A DNA stretch of 64,000 nucleotides from Heligmosomoides polygyrus polygyrus (taxonomy: Eukaryota > Nematoda > Chromadorea > Rhabditida > Heligmosomidae), in assembly GCA_947396885.1 (NCBI GenBank), contig OX377205.1, positions 24,105,407 through 24,169,406 of the forward strand, read 5' to 3'. Shown in pieces: positions 1 to 12,069 of this stretch. The notes below the pieces were generated by a model. The model ran no database searches. It had not been told where the DNA came from and saw nothing but the letters and a program-made list of their open reading frames with translations. Numbering within the stretch: the stretch's first letter is position 1; every line of letters starts with the position of its first letter. Position numbers and translations under genes: made by a program.

Positions 1-345
1 TGTTCTAGGGCACTAGCGTGACCCGAGTAGTGTGTCGAGCGCCTTCACACGATCGCCTTGACTGGATAGCAGGGCTGGAAACACTTCTTCGACGCTGAAT
101 CCCATGCCCAAAAGCTGCTCAGCCGTCTGTGCTCGTTGAACAACCGCCTGCAAACAGATGTGCGTTTGAAACAACAGCAAAAAGGAAACAAAATGAGTCA
201 GTACCGGATGACAGATTTTTTTTTAGATTTCCTACTATGATATTTCGATGGCTTTTCTCCATTTTGAAAAGACCATTGCGGAACGAAGGAAGGTCTCCAC
301 ATGGGAAAGCTACGTCGCCCGGACACAGAAACGGAACGGTCCTAC

Positions 346-1168
346 TTTATACATACCATTTTTACATCAAATCGGACACTTTTCGAATCAAACTAGAGAC
401 TCTTCTAAGCAATCCTGACGCTTTGGAAATCACGCTGAACATCTTCCAAATCTAAACGAGCCTTTTCCACATTAAAGTAAAGACTCTCTGGCACGATTAG
501 AACAATTTTTGCTTAAGGAAAATTTAGCGCGACCTTCCTTGAAATTTTGCAGATTTGCCTGCCCAGTAAGTAAGCACATTGTTTGAAATTTGATTTTAAC
601 AACTTTATTTTAACTTTATTTTTAAAGAGATTGCACCACACTCTCGACATAACCGTCGCAGTTTCGATTTGATTGATAGCGTAAATGCTGCTTACTTGAC
701 ACAGAGAAGTGAGTATGTGTTTTCTATGTAATAACTGTTTACGCTGCACCGTCTATATCTGCATTCCCCGTGCCAAACAGAATTTTTGCTATCAATCAAT
801 TGAATATAGCAATGAGTCGAGTGCATTGCGCGATCTCGTCCCTTAGTACAATAAATGATTTCTACTTTCCACGCTTTAAAACAACGGTTACCTCTTCATC
901 CTCCTTACAAAGTAAATTTTTATAAAATTTGAAACAGCACGTTCACTTGTGGTGGCAGATGAATTCAAATTTTTCAAAAAAAGCTAAATCTTCTTAGAAC
1001 AAAAGATGTTCTGTTTATCTTGAAGAGACCCTATCTTGGTGTCGACAAAGGTCATTTTATTTGGAAGGTGTCAGCTTCATTGCAAAACCTTCAAGCTTGC
1101 TTAAAATTAGAAGAGTGACCGATTTGGTCTGAAAGGTGTCCAATTCGACGTGAAAATTATATCAAATA
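346..1168. repeat. AT-rich foldback repeat, copy with both arms
   Basis: The left arm starts near 346 with a CATTTTTACATCAAAT-type end and runs to about 745. The right arm (about 880-1168) reads as its diverged reverse complement and ends in GACGTGAAAATTATATC. The same family recurs at 13838-14090, 19190-19470, 23711-24615 (both arms), 34080-34500, 52130-52538 plus 55587-55650, and 60200-60630. Shared marks are an ATTGGAC motif 10-20 bases inside each end and an internal AAATTTTATAAAATT-like stretch. No protein is encoded; the short open frames here are chance. It looks like a non-autonomous foldback DNA element, class unknown. Confidence 0.55.
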
Positions 1169-2122
1169 GCTTATCAGTGGGCAAACCTAGTTTGCAGTGC
1201 TAGCGGTAACTGGGCCACTGTTTCCTTCCTAATATCTCAGATGTTACATGAAAGCAAGGCTAAAAATTTCAGCACACTACAGCCTTAGAAAAAAAAATAT
1301 GATATGATGCGATATTCATTACATCTCTTAAGACAGACGCTAAAAATTAATCAGAATAGAACAACTAAGAACGTCTAAAGAGCACAGAATGCAAAGCGAC
1401 CACAACGGAGTGCATTCAAAAAAACTGGACTAAGCGGTGATAGTAAGCGAAAAAACTTTTCCATGAGGGAGAGAGCAGGCAGAATGAGAAAGGACGAACA
1501 TTACATCCCTCAACATTTTTACCTTGAACTACTGCTACCAATTAATTACGTTAATCATCTCTATCAGCTAACTGACGCGATTCATTAGACATTCCCACAA
1601 GATCCTACGATGCATTAGCGTGACCCGCGGCCGCTGTTGACCTGCCATGAGAACATAGCGAGGCGATGCCGCGTGTCATTTGCATAGCCGCATGTTAGTA
1701 TTGGCCGATTAATAGATACGCGCCGCAACAAGCGACGACAATCCGCAAACATAGGGAGGAGACCTCACGAAGGAAGGCAATGGTACCAAGAGGACAGAAC
1801 CACAATTTATATGACATACGTGATGAAGGTTCTCTTTATATGAACTTGCTTGATTTCTAAAAGCTACACGAATCACTGAGAGAATAGCGTTACCTTCAAG
1901 TTTACTATAGTTCAAAATCTCCATCACAGCTTCATTCAATCTTAGCAATGTCCCCTTCAATGACGTGGCGTACCTTTTATAATGCGAGCCACCCCAAACT
2001 AATTAATTGCTGCATATTCTTCCTATAGACTCGCTTTCCCCGTTCAGACGTACACATCAGAACTTTCATTGGCAGCCCGCCCAAGTTCTGTGTACGAGGT
2101 CGAAGCCAAAGTCGAGATAATA
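1169..2122. other. Intergenic, nothing recognised
   Basis: No coding frame longer than chance, no RNA gene and no repeat terminus could be recognised between the foldback repeat and the mariner element. A NotI-like GCGGCCGC lies near 1627, which has no evident meaning. Confidence 0.4.
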
Positions 2123-3631
2123 TTAGGTTGTAAACAAAGCTCTGCAGGTTTTCGCGCGTTATTTTTAAAACATTAGTACAAAATTAACCATTTTATTCAA
2201 AATAAACACCATTCAAATCAACGAAATTCTGCCAACGTGATACAACTCTGTCCATGTTATTCTCATAAAAATCTGAAGATCTAGATTGAATAAACTCTTG
2301 GAAGGCAGATTCTACATCATGTTGGTTTTAAATACCCTGTTCTTTAAAAAGCTATCCAGATGCAAAAGTGAAAGTCGGTTGGCGCCAGGCCTGGGAAATA
2401 TGGTTGGTGCGGGAGAGTTTCAGTCGGCAGTTCGTTGAATTTCTGGAGGACCATCCGTGAAACATGCGGAGGTGCGTTGTCATGCAGAAGTAGTGGACCG
2501 TGTTGATTCACCAGTGAAGGCTGCACTTTCTCCAATTTTGCATGCATTTCCTCCAGCCGCTCGCTGTACCGCTCTGCAGCTATCGTTTGACCAGGAGGAA
2601 GAAGCGAAAAGTGCACTAAAGGCCCTCACACACTTCTGCGGCAACGCCGTTCCACGCTATGGTTAAGGATAAGGTACGCCGCCGGCGGCGAGCTCTGCGT
2701 AACCGAACTTTAGTCCACCAGACCGTAATCATTGCCTTCTTACAGTATGAATCTGGTTTTGGAAAGCTCCTTGAAGGCTCGCCGACATGAACGCATTGAG
2801 CAGAACGCTTGAGCAGAAGCCCTTCTTTCAGTGAGCTCGCAACCTCCATCCGTTTCAGCTGCTGCGCCTCGGGGTGATTGCAGTGCACCACTTGTCGAGT
2901 TTATTTGCCATACCTACCTGCCTAAAATGCTCCGCAGTAGCTGTGGGGAAGATGCTTAGGTCTCTTGCTATCTCTTAAAGTGGCTGCCGTGGGTAGTTTT
3001 CGACTGATTACTTTACTTCAGTCGATTCTCCTCCATTGTAAAGCTTACTAAGCCAGCGGAAAACTATTCGATCTGACACAGTGCCTTCTCCCCAAGCTGT
3101 GTTTAAATTTGAAGTTACCTATGTCACCCTTCGACTAAGTTCGAACTCATGAAGTACAACCTTTAAAGAAGCCGTTTTATCCACGCTTGTCGCGTCTTCT
3201 GTATCCGTCGGACGCTTTCCTGCTGCCTTATCTCGTAGTCGTTCGGGCCTTGGTCGGTGTCTAGGGTCGTCCTTCGTAGATCTTTATTCGTAGAGCCGCG
3301 ACTTTCGGTCTGGACAAGCAAATAATGAGCCTACAACTACTGAAGACGCGCCTTTTATAGGCACTGGAGTCGCGAGATTCATAATTACTTGCAACTCAGA
3401 GAATCGCTTCAGGACCTATTCAACACATTACGGATTTGTTACATGCTATAATTAAAATTCCCTAGTAAATCAGGATTGTTGTGGAGCTGTCAGAGAAACA
3501 GTTGAGCAGAAAGAATAACTATTTCCTTGCCTAAGAAGCACAACGTATCGATTAGTTATTTAGTCGATCAAAATTGGTGCGCGTCAATACTAGGAGCGCG
3601 CGAAAACTGACAGAATTTGTTTACAACCTAA
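2123..3631 (-). mobile_element. Complete but decayed mariner element (1.5 kb)
   Basis: Terminal inverted repeats match at both ends: TTAGGTTGTAAACAAA begins at 2123 and its reverse complement ends at 3631, with a further GTTTTCGCGCG match just inside. TA precedes the left end; the right flank is CA, so the duplication is probably mutated. The interior carries a mariner transposase on the minus strand. The length, slightly over the usual 1.3 kb, suits a full element. The transposase resembles the mariners known from hookworms (the bandit group), but I cannot confirm a family assignment from sequence alone. Confidence 0.8.
2193..3110 (-). pseudogene. Mariner transposase pseudogene
   Basis: Reading the minus strand, a helix-turn-helix-like part (GEGTVSDRIVFRWL, about 3110-3050) is followed by EIARDLSIFPTA, then KPDSYCKKAMITVWW just before the catalytic region, LLPPGQTIAAERYSE, LLHDNAPPHVSRMVLQKFNE with the second catalytic Asp in HDN, PYFPGLAPTDFHF in place of the usual PYSPDLxPxDxHF, and a C-terminus NMDRVVSRWQNFVDLNG ending at 2193. 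Several stops and at least two frameshifts (for example between the CVWW-like motif and LLPPGQ near 2630-2700, and near 2340) make it inactive. The third catalytic Asp (in PTDF) is still present. Confidence 0.85.
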
Positions 3632-3759
3632 CACTTGTTACATATAAGATGTATGCTGTAATCCAAGCCCCACGTTAACAACAAAGATAACATGGACGTT
3701 ATGCCATAAATAGCGCCACCATAGCCTCAACAAAGCCTTCTTCCCGCCAACAACGCTCA

Positions 3760-6700
3760 TTATAAATTGAATTGAACATGTAGACTAAACTGAGCAACAA
3801 TACATAGAATACATGACAACACCTGGAAGCGAAGGTTGATAGAGTATCAATAGTTTGAAAAATATAAATGTTCACGGATACGAACTACGACAACCCGTTG
3901 TGTCCTGACCTGTTTATCCGACAAATTGCTATCCAGAAGAAAGGTGACGGTCTTCTCAACATCAACACCGCGCTTCTCCAATATGCTCATCCCTTTCATG
4001 TAGTACTCAACCTGAATATTGCTATACTCTTGGCATCAATTAAGGTATTGGTGTGATGCTGAACTACCAGAAAAAGGGGACTTTGAACTCGTGTAGTCAC
4101 CAAGTCATGCACCTCGCCCTTCACCTTTCTACCATTACAGTTGAGGCAACTAATACGACCAGAATAAATAATTTGTCACCTTCGCAGCAAACGAACTATG
4201 TGGCGCGAAGGCTGTATTTTCAATTACGGTGAGAGGGTAGAAATTTGACAAGACCCTTACGTAGAACTTTTTATCAGCAAAGGTGTGCGAAACGCTGACA
4301 AGCTTTAGAACTAGACCTCAACGTTTCCAGAAACAAAACGAATTTTCCATACTTATTCCGCTTCAACAGTTTCCCTATTATGCAAGTGAAGCAGGCAGCA
4401 ACCAACCGTCCTTTGTCGCTGCATTATCGAGGAATTACAATGAGCCCTAACAGGCAGGGTAAAGCGCTTGATTATTAGAGGATGAGTGAATCTAGAACCT
4501 TTGGGAATCCCCTCTGAACCTTACCCCTTCGACTTCCAATAACTTTTTTCAAGCAAATGAAAACTCACATATGGTAATCGCTCCCTAGGCAGGCGTTCCA
4601 ATGCCACATCGACGAGATTTTGTCGATAACCTTTCGTTAACAAGCGAACTCGCAGTGGTGACTCACTCGCGGCAACCGAAGGCGCCTCTTTGGTGGGAGC
4701 TAAAAAAGCGACTTTAGGAGTAACTGGAATGGAGACAGGGGAAGAGATTAGATAAGTACCTGAGTTAATGGGTTTGGTGTACACAGCAGTGCTCATCTCA
4801 CCCGTTGAATTCAAGAACACTGTTGGTTCTTCGGATCTTGACCTAGTCTGTAATAAAACGATGGAGTCAGAGCATTGACGTGACTTTAGCATACAGACTA
4901 TGCTTGATAAACGTAGATTGAAGGTGTGTGAAACATCAAACTCAATGGAAGCTTCTATAAAAATCTATTTTTGTTCCCGATCAATTCTAAAGAAATGCAT
5001 CGCCGCTCTAAAATACCTTCAAAAGTAGCGCGATTATTTTCTTTAATTGGACAAAATGAACGACCCTCAGTTGATTTTCATGCAATTCTAATTTTTCTTC
5101 AGGAAAATGATTCGAAATCGCATCCAAATTCTTTGTTCTTTTTTTAAAATAAAGAACAAACATCAATTGAAGTTTTCACTAGAAACCACGCCCCGCATGC
5201 TACTGAAACTCCACATTTCCTAATGTTAGATACTAACCGTGCTAATTGAAAATCACTAGAGTTGAACAATTTCGAGAAAAGTTCTATGTCGGTTGAAATA
5301 AACGTACGCCAAAGTCCAGTACGGGATACGAAGGTATTGCAGGAATTGTCACAGATTTGCTTGTTAATAAAGCTGGAGGTTTTTGATCGTTGACGGCCAC
5401 AGCTGTTGAGTTTACAGGTGCGTTCAATTGAGAAGAGCCTAGCAAAGACACGTTTCCAAGAATCTGAAATAAATTACCATATAAACCCTGGATATAAAAC
5501 GCCAGTGCAATCGAAGGGATATGTCGCACCTGACTTAAAGCCAACTTATCGTCAATGGATCTCCATTCGAGCTCATCAAAAACCGTCCCTCGTCCTTCAA
5601 ACTCCTCAAAAGCAACCGATTTCGGTGCTGGAGGAGGTGGCCGCGGTGGAGCTGCTGTCGCAGGAGCGGCGCATGGTAGTAGAACTTCCTTTAAAAAACA
5701 TCGATAAGACTAGGCTCAGATTACCCATGAAAATCTTAAGAAGAGATCGCCCTACTGCTCTCTTCGGCGTCAACTAACGATATTACTTGATGAAATACCT
5801 CATCTGCAAGAAGCTTTTACAAATTAGAAAATTTAAAAACTCAGTCCTAACCGGATAAGGCAGCACCAGCTAAGTGGCATATGTGACAGGAGTTAGCCTA
5901 ATACGAGCATCTACATTACAGAAGACATATAATGAACGCAACAATACCGTAGACAACGCTCACATGCAAGAATACGGTACATCTTGTGTATTTCGCTAAG
6001 TTCATCTAGCCTTGACTTTAACACATTGACGACAATCGCGTTGTGCGGCAGACAACCGCTTGGGACGCGCGCGCGACTCACACGCGCCATGAGCCACAGG
6101 TGGCTCATAATGTCCCACACGGACCACTTTTTATAGATGTTTGTTCTGTTCCATAATCACCTGTAATAGGAGAATGCCCGACAGATATAAGTTATAAAAT
6201 GTCGTTTCATTCAATACTATATCGACAATTCAATTCAGTGTTTTTTCCCAAATTTTGGCCAAGGAGGTTATTTGAGGTGCTGATCATGAACCTGATATCC
6301 GTTTTCTAAATTTCGTCCGATTACGGCAGATTGCGTACGATAGATACCGGCGAATAAGGCTGTCGGAGTCAAGGTCACCGATTTTGCCCGAACTTCGTCT
6401 GTGGGGGTTACTTGGGGGTGCTGATCTCGGAACTGACACCGGTTTTCGAAATTGCGGACAACTACGGTAGGTACAGGTGAGCAAGGCTATCGGAGTAATT
6501 GTCTCGTAGACGAAGTTTGGGCGAAATCGGTGACGATGACTCCGACAGTCTTATTCACCAATACCTACCGTAGCCTACCGCAGTTGGAACTTTTGAAAAC
6601 GGATGTCAGATTCGTGACCAACACCCCTAACGACCTCCTGAGAGGAATTTGGGCGAAAAAGAGTGACTTGAATTGATTTGGTTGTGGAATTGGTCTCCTT

Positions 6701-8754
6701 CATAGTAAGGTAAAAAATTTCAAATTCGATATATGTAATAAAAGCAACGACATTTTTCTTGCTTATTACTGTTGAACATTCTCCTAGAACAGGTAATTAG
6801 GGATCAGAAAAAAACATCTATTAAAAACCGACGACAGCAGAACAAAAGTAGCGCGAAAGTTATGAGCCACCGGTGGCTCTTACTGTCCCACGCGGACGGA
6901 CACGTATGAGCTACCGGTGGCTCAGATTGTCGTCAATGTGTTAAAACGGGTATGATATTACTTCTTCGTTCACCAGCTTATGGTTATCCATGTGTATTTA
7001 ATTATAGTGTAGTTCTGAAAGCAATAAGATCGCTAGGCGGTGCTCCTCCCATATCCAAATCTAACGCTCAAAGTACTCCAAAACCCAACTCACGGCTTTG
7101 CCGGCTGGTAAGACAATGAAGCATCCGAAAGATGAAGACAGAATAAGCAAAGCTATCCAAGCGAGTCAACTTACGTTAGTAATAGAGGCTGTTGATGAGG
7201 TCATCGATTCGGATGATGCTACTCCGTTGGAAGCATTCTTTTGCGACACTGTCGCCTTCTGCTCGGGAGTTGAGTTCGCCTCGTCAAACTGCTGCCGAGC
7301 TCGTTTCTCAGCTTCAAACGCATACTGCAAATGGGCAGTGTTGACCAACGTTCCAACAATCAACAGAAATCAACTTCGAAATAAGGAACAGAGCTAGAGT
7401 TACGTAACAGTCGTGTTAAATTAGAAATTACGAAATGCGTGACAGTTGTAAAGCGTGCGCCATATGGTCTTCAGGATGAGAAGAGTGAGATCTGGTGAAG
7501 ATCATTGATACTCCTCAACTAGCTGAAGCCACAGCTGGTTCGGAACCGTGCTTACGACACACAGAGAGGCAATGTCCGCACTCCTTGGGAGAACGACAGC
7601 GTGTGATGTTACATGCTGTGGCGGGCGCAATACAGGATTCTGTGGCTATTTTAGCTCGAAAGAGTAGTATACCGGCACGAAAGAACCTTTGAGGCGCTCT
7701 GGATCACGGCTACGAATCTCCAGGACAACTGGAAGGAGGGGTATCTAAAAACCCGAAAACCGTAACCGAAGAACTGTCACCCTGTGGACCTCATCTCTCT
7801 CTCTAACATTTAGATAAATATTTTTCAACCTTTTCAGGCTCTGGTAAAGGCGAAGTCGACGAAACGTAAGCCGAGCTAAAGATCTGATAACAATGTTGGC
7901 TACCCGCTCTGGAATTACTATGTGTTAGAAGAGCGCACACAGGCACTACTCGCAAACTAAGCGGTACGGATTCAACTTGCCCCTAGAGCGCACATTTTCC
8001 TCTCAAACATCCTTGGAAAAAATCTATACTTCTCATTGTCAGGTCGAGCTAAGCCTTCCCCTTGAATCGCTCCGAGGTTATCAAAGTGACAAAACCCAAG
8101 TAGGAAGGATGACGCAAGGATGAGTATTAGAGGTCAGAGACTCAATTTTTACAGAACATGACTGGAACATTGGTGAATGCTACTTCGGAGCATCTACATC
8201 CTTCATGTACACGTGACTCACTTTATCATTTTGTTTATTGGTGGTGAAGATAAAGGCTAGACCTTCCCTCTATCGGGGAACGAAAAGCGCTAGAAATCAC
8301 CAACCTTAGAAAAAGGACTGTTGGCCAGGAAACTGCAAAGAAATTCCCGCTCTTAGGCTTGTGTCGCCTTTGGAAAACAGTCCATTTTCAGTTTTAAGAG
8401 GATTGGAGAGTGCCTACTCCGTCTTAGATAGACCCGCACCTTACTAGTGATGGTCATCCCTGCACTACATTTACGCGTGACAAAACTGAATGGATAGAAT
8501 GAATGGTGGACTAGGTCTTTTTTGCTCGTTTTCGACTTCGCATCGTCGAATTCCCTTTTGAGCTCTCGAACGAGGTTTTGCAGAGTATCTCTACTCCGCA
8601 CTATCGTTTCTATGCTCCCTTGCAGCAAGTTTACCTTGCTCCAGTATGCTTCAAACTGCTCTACGTCTTCTGTATACGGCGCGAATCTCTCCACGAGCGT
8701 ATGCAGGAACTGAGAGCTCAGTTCGATTGGCCTTTTATAAGAGACCAAGGACAT
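3760..8754 (-). CDS. Multi-exon gene of unknown function, coiled-coil and proline-rich protein
   Basis: I do not recognise this protein. The gene was built from splice sites, all with matching phases: 8440-8754 (ATG at 8754, just after a TTAACAG that could be a trans-splice site; donor GTGCGG), 7175-7324 (acceptor TTTGCAG, donor GTAAGT), 5530-5688, 5308-5463 (after a 66-base intron), 4760-4847, 4569-4723 (after a 36-base intron), 3910-4011 and a tentative last exon 3760-3822. Exon 1 looks helical or coiled (EAYWSKVNLLQGSIETI, LQNLVRELKREF). The second exon is rich in E, Q and S. The 5530-5688 exon has a polyproline run then GRGTVFDELEWRS. The last strong exons, ending in RLPRERLPY and MSILEKRGVDVEKTVTFLL, look like a helical bundle, perhaps UBA-like, which is weak. 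Exons may be missing between 8440 and 5688, where phases alone cannot tell. A piggyBac-like element lies in the 5689-7174 intron. Confidence 0.6.
6018..6944. mobile_element. Non-autonomous piggyBac-like element with TTAA duplications
   Basis: TTAA at 6018-6021 and 6941-6944 flanks a 919-base element. Its ends are inverted repeats: CACATTGACGACAATC on the left and the reverse complement GATTGTCGTCAATGTG on the right. TTAA target duplication plus this terminus is the piggyBac superfamily pattern. Subterminal palindromes of the type GAGCCACCGGTGGCTC occur near 6089-6108, 6863-6879 and 6906-6923. No transposase is encoded. A second, inner inverted repeat (about 6270-6400 against 6500-6650, with CACCGATTTTGCCCGAACTTCGT-like arms) suggests a nested foldback. 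It sits in an intron of the minus-strand gene 3760-8754. Confidence 0.75.
6270..6655. repeat. Inner foldback nested in the piggyBac-like element
   Basis: The left arm (about 6270-6410) contains GTCACCGATTTTGCCC and GATCATGAACCTGATATCCG. The right arm (about 6500-6655) contains their diverged reverse complements, GGGCGAAATCGGTGAC and CGGATGTCAGATTCGTGACC. The loop is about 100 bases and holds a partial second copy of the arm motif (GACACCGGTTTTCGAAATT). It may be a separate MITE that inserted into the TTAA element, or part of its original interior. Confidence 0.5.
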
Positions 8755-8861
8755 AGTTGCTGTTAAGCGTCCTTATTCGAGCGTTTCAGTAGAAGTAGCT
8801 ACTGATTTATGATACTAGGCTGTTTAGGCCGATGCACCAAATGAACCTGTGGTGGGGTTCT

Positions 8862-8925
8862 GCTCTCTGAACCTATGGTGGGGTTCTGAGCCTGTGGTGG
8901 TGTTCTGTTTTTGGGCTTGGTTATC
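8862..8925. repeat. Short imperfect tandem repeat (GTGGTGGGGTTCTG)
   Basis: Three degenerate copies of a 20-26-base unit with the core TGTGGTGGGGTTCTG lie side by side, the last shortened. The minus-strand translation contains RTPPQ repeated, but no splice context supports coding. Confidence 0.5.
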
Positions 8926-9031
8926 GCCCGTGGTTTACACACTCTAGTAGTCCAATAGTTTATTATCGGACAAAGTATGTGCACACAATTTCTTCGTGCT
9001 CCGGCTATTTATGCCGAAAGCCGTATCACTC

Positions 9032-9080
9032 CCGTATCAATCGCGTAGGCCCTTCTTTGGAACCCCGCGATTGATACGGG
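9032..9080. repeat. Perfect 15-bp stem hairpin
   Basis: CCCGTATCAATCGCG and its exact reverse complement CGCGATTGATACGGG flank a loop of about 19 bases. It lies in intergenic sequence upstream of the minus-strand gene 3760-8754. No known RNA family is evident; most likely a small MITE remnant. Confidence 0.5.
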
Positions 9081-10300
9081 CACTTTTTCTGCTATCTTAG
9101 ACATACACGTACAATAGAGGTCACGCGGAGCGGGACAGGACTCTACGAGGAAAAGGTAAGAACGTCATCGTCAGAGAAGTGTACCCGCAATCCGTATTAC
9201 GCCAATTCGGATACTCGAACTCTAACGTGTGCTTGCAAGACCACAATACCCAGCAAAAAAACCAACATAAAAGAAGTCAAATTAAAATGCTGTACTTGGA
9301 ACTCACTCCCACATTCCTCAGCGGTTCAGGTATCGTTACTGTCGGTATGTTGACCAGCGGTGGTGGGTAGAATCTTCGACCAATCTCCATGGGTATATCT
9401 CTCAGATAATCTGAAAAGAAAACATTTTCATACAGAAGTACAAGGCTATTCCATAACTCAGGAGAAAATAGTTGAAACTAACCGTGAAATGTGTTCGAAT
9501 AACTCATTCCACATCACTGGCTTGACGTTACTGAGCACTTCATCCAGAAAAACCGTTAGTGATGGCCTGGAACTTGAATGACTCACATGGACTGATGGAG
9601 AAATTCGTCATGTGTAAGGTGACACAGGAGGACTAGAATGAGTTCACGTGATGTGGCGCCAAGCAAACCAACAGGAGTGGCCCATACCAAGGAACCCATG
9701 CTGAAACCAAAGATCGTTACTACCTTTTTTAAAAAACATACTTTAATAACGCTAAAGGATTGGGGCCGGTCACCGAGTCCTGGTCCTGAAGCGCACTTGT
9801 CTGCAGATTGCGTACAAACCTTTTCGCCCCACGCCTATTTCGTCAGCTGGCCGGCCAGCGGATTTTCAAGCTTGACCTTCGGCGTAGTTTGTTTCATTCT
9901 GGGCCATTCAATACATTTATTATTGGAGTCGCTAGCAGAGGTTCTGGTGCAATCCCTGTCAAGAGGGGCGGTCCATTATGAGCTGTTAACGAGAGCTACG
10001 CATCTGTACATACAACATGCAATGCAACATATCAATCCCTTAACTTACGTGATCCCCTCCCTTGGAAATGTCCGGGCGTTGCGCTGAAACATTAAAAAGA
10101 TTTCATTATGGGACTATGCACGGCAGCACGGTTGTGGTCCAATTTTTTCCAGGTTCCTGTCCAATATGCTGTTTTCATTACTCCCTCCCCCCGACTAGGA
10201 AAGCAATTTAGAAAGTTGATTTTGGTATTGGAAGGACAGCAATTGATAATGCAAGCATATTTATATATATTTATATGTGCATTTCTTTAGAAGTTGAAAT
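9081..10300. other. Intergenic, open frame at 9638-10087 not supported
   Basis: A 149-codon plus-strand frame (9638-10087) has no recognisable domain, no splice context and mixed composition. I see no other feature in this stretch. Confidence 0.35.
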
Positions 10301-10304
10301 GGAC

Positions 10305-10323
10305 TGCACCCCCCCCCCCCCCC
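10305..10323. repeat. Poly-C tract
   Basis: About eighteen consecutive C residues, immediately before a repeat arm. Length in the assembly is likely unreliable. Confidence 0.8.
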
Positions 10324-10339
10324 GATAGGGATTGCACCG

Positions 10340-10480
10340 AGGTTATTGAACCGATGGCACGTAAAAACACCCCCACGTGCAATCAATTGGGTCAGGCCTT
10401 CGCGATGGAGCGCGCGCACCGAGCAGTGCAGTGGAGCCGACGACGCGGCATAGTCCACTGGCTTAGCAGCTTCGATGGAA
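10340..10480 (+). repeat. Left arm of a dispersed inverted repeat
   Basis: The segment GATGGCACGTAAAAACACCC to about 10480 is repeated in inverted orientation at 11640-11765. Both copies translate to a similar string (MARKNTPTCN then LGQ, VQWSR, RGIVHWLSSF). This could be conserved DNA of a repeat or a fragment of coding sequence from an unknown element. A decayed LINE lies between the two arms. Confidence 0.55.
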
Positions 10481-10639
10481 CTGGAAACGATTACAACACT
10501 TGGTGCAGTATTTATGAGCACACGGCAGTACTATTGAAGACTGAATAACCCGCGCAACGTGCGAGCAGCGGATAACGCGTAGTATCATGTAGTATGTGAT
10601 GTAATTTACTTTGATAATGTACATGTCCATGTACATTGA

Positions 10640-11180
10640 TACAAGTGATGTAATTTAATTTGATCTTTCTAAAGCATTCGATGGGATCGACCATTCTAAA
10701 CTTATGCAAAACCCTGAACATCTGAAGTTCCACCCCCTTAGTGTGTAAATGGATACAGAATTAGCTACTTTTTTAGTCTGTAAGCTAGTGAAGAGCAGAG
10801 TTCCCCAGGGAAAGGTCCTTTTTTCAGTTCTCTTCGCTATATACGTAGCTGAGCTGACGTTAATTTTTGAGGAAAGCGGCGTTCTTGTAAGCAGTTTGCA
10901 AATGATATCAAGATCTATATGAAAATTGAATGCGGAGAGAATACATCGTGCATTGGAAAAGTTTTATGAGCGGTCAAATCTGGAGGTTACCTTTTGCCTC
11001 CGAGAAAAATGTACACATGAGATTGAGAGGGTCGGAGTGCTCTGCTGGTTAAGCGTTGCAGTTCACGTACCTTATCTTTCGATGTCTTGGAATAGACGAT
11101 AAACAACGTTTAGTGCACGCATATAAAACATATGTAAGACCAGTAGTGGAGAGCGGAGACACTAACCCTAAAGCCAAGAT
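10640..11180 (+). pseudogene. Decayed CR1-like LINE reverse transcriptase fragment
   Basis: Translation of successive frames gives reverse transcriptase landmarks in order: FDLSKAFDGIDHSKLM (10659-10706), RVPQGKVLFSVLFAIY (near 10800-10845), FANDIKIYMK (near 10891-10920), where the catalytic ADD has become AND, and LVHAYKTYVRPVVES (near 11112-11155). Frameshifts and stops separate these blocks and parts are deleted. The motif set is typical of CR1/Jockey-type LINEs. Inactive. Confidence 0.75.
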
Positions 11181-11639
11181 GATGAAGTCAACTCAAACTA
11201 CCATGTTTCATCCCTGGAAGCCTTCCATTTGATAACCGTGGAACTCCAACCTTTGACATTATCACCAAGGGCATGTAGATTTTTCAGCTTCCATTAAGAT
11301 TAATTCTGAGCAGGGGTAACTGTTTAAATCAGGCATTTTGGACCAAACCCATATAATAACGTCGAAATTGATGCGATTCTTCTAAAAAACGTGGATTTCA
11401 AGAGGTCTGTATGAGGAAAACTGAGTGTGTGACGCATACACTCAGTAAGCAACTGCATTTACAACCACGAATCGTAAGAGCAGTTCCAAAGTGCATTTGT
11501 TTAGCATCTACCGTGCCTCAGTTCCGTAACAGGTCTTGCAAAGTGCTTTTCCTTAGCGTTTACTGTGAAACACGGCGGTCGTGAATGTAATTTCGAATTG
11601 CGCTAAGTCGGCACTGTTTTCCATAATGTAAACTCCTGT

Positions 11640-11765
11640 TCTCCTCGAAGCTGCTAAGCCAGTGGACTATGCCGCGTGATCGGCTCCACTGCACAGTGCG
11701 CGAGCGCATCGCGAGAGGCTGACCCAATCGATTGCACGTGGGGGTGTTTTTACGTGCCATCTATT
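11640..11765 (-). repeat. Right arm of the dispersed inverted repeat
   Basis: Reverse-complement partner of 10340-10480, sharing GGGTGTTTTTACGTGCCAT and GCTAAGCCAGTGGACTATGC with one or two indels in between. Confidence 0.55.
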
Positions 11766-11779
11766 GAACCACTCAACCC

Positions 11780-12040
11780 AGTTGTGGGCACACGGGAGCG
11801 TAGTCGTTCAGCGTGTCGGCTGTTGCATGTCCTGTTAAACCAAGACTTCAGTTCTTCTAGGGCCGCTCGTCCAGACTCGTTTAGGAAGAAGAAAACATTG
11901 AAGTGTTTGTTAGATGGCGACCGTGTAGCACTGCCTATCCGAAGTATGCGTTCGTATTGCTTCCTTATCCCGTTGAAGCAACATGTGTAGAGCATCCCAC
12001 GGAGGGATTGGGTAATGCCAACCGCTATCTCTTATTCAAC
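11780..12040 (+). repeat. Diverged copy of the window's tRNA-derived SINE
   Basis: Starts with an A-box-like GGGAGCGTAGTCG. It has the internal CCAGACTCGTTTAGGAAG segment and ends with GAGCATCCCACGGAGGGATT and GGGTAATGCC, each matching the better-preserved copies (29030-29335) at lower identity. Older than the others. Confidence 0.55.
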
Positions 12041-12069
12041 GCATTCAACTTGCATTTTTTACACATACA

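Noticed and set aside
129..455. 108-codon plus-strand frame at the start of the window
   Set aside because: Overlaps the left arm of the AT-rich foldback repeat, with no domain and no splice context.
9638..10087. 149-codon plus-strand frame with a hydrophobic middle
   Set aside because: No recognisable domain, no signal peptide at the start, no neighbouring exon; length is within chance for this base composition.
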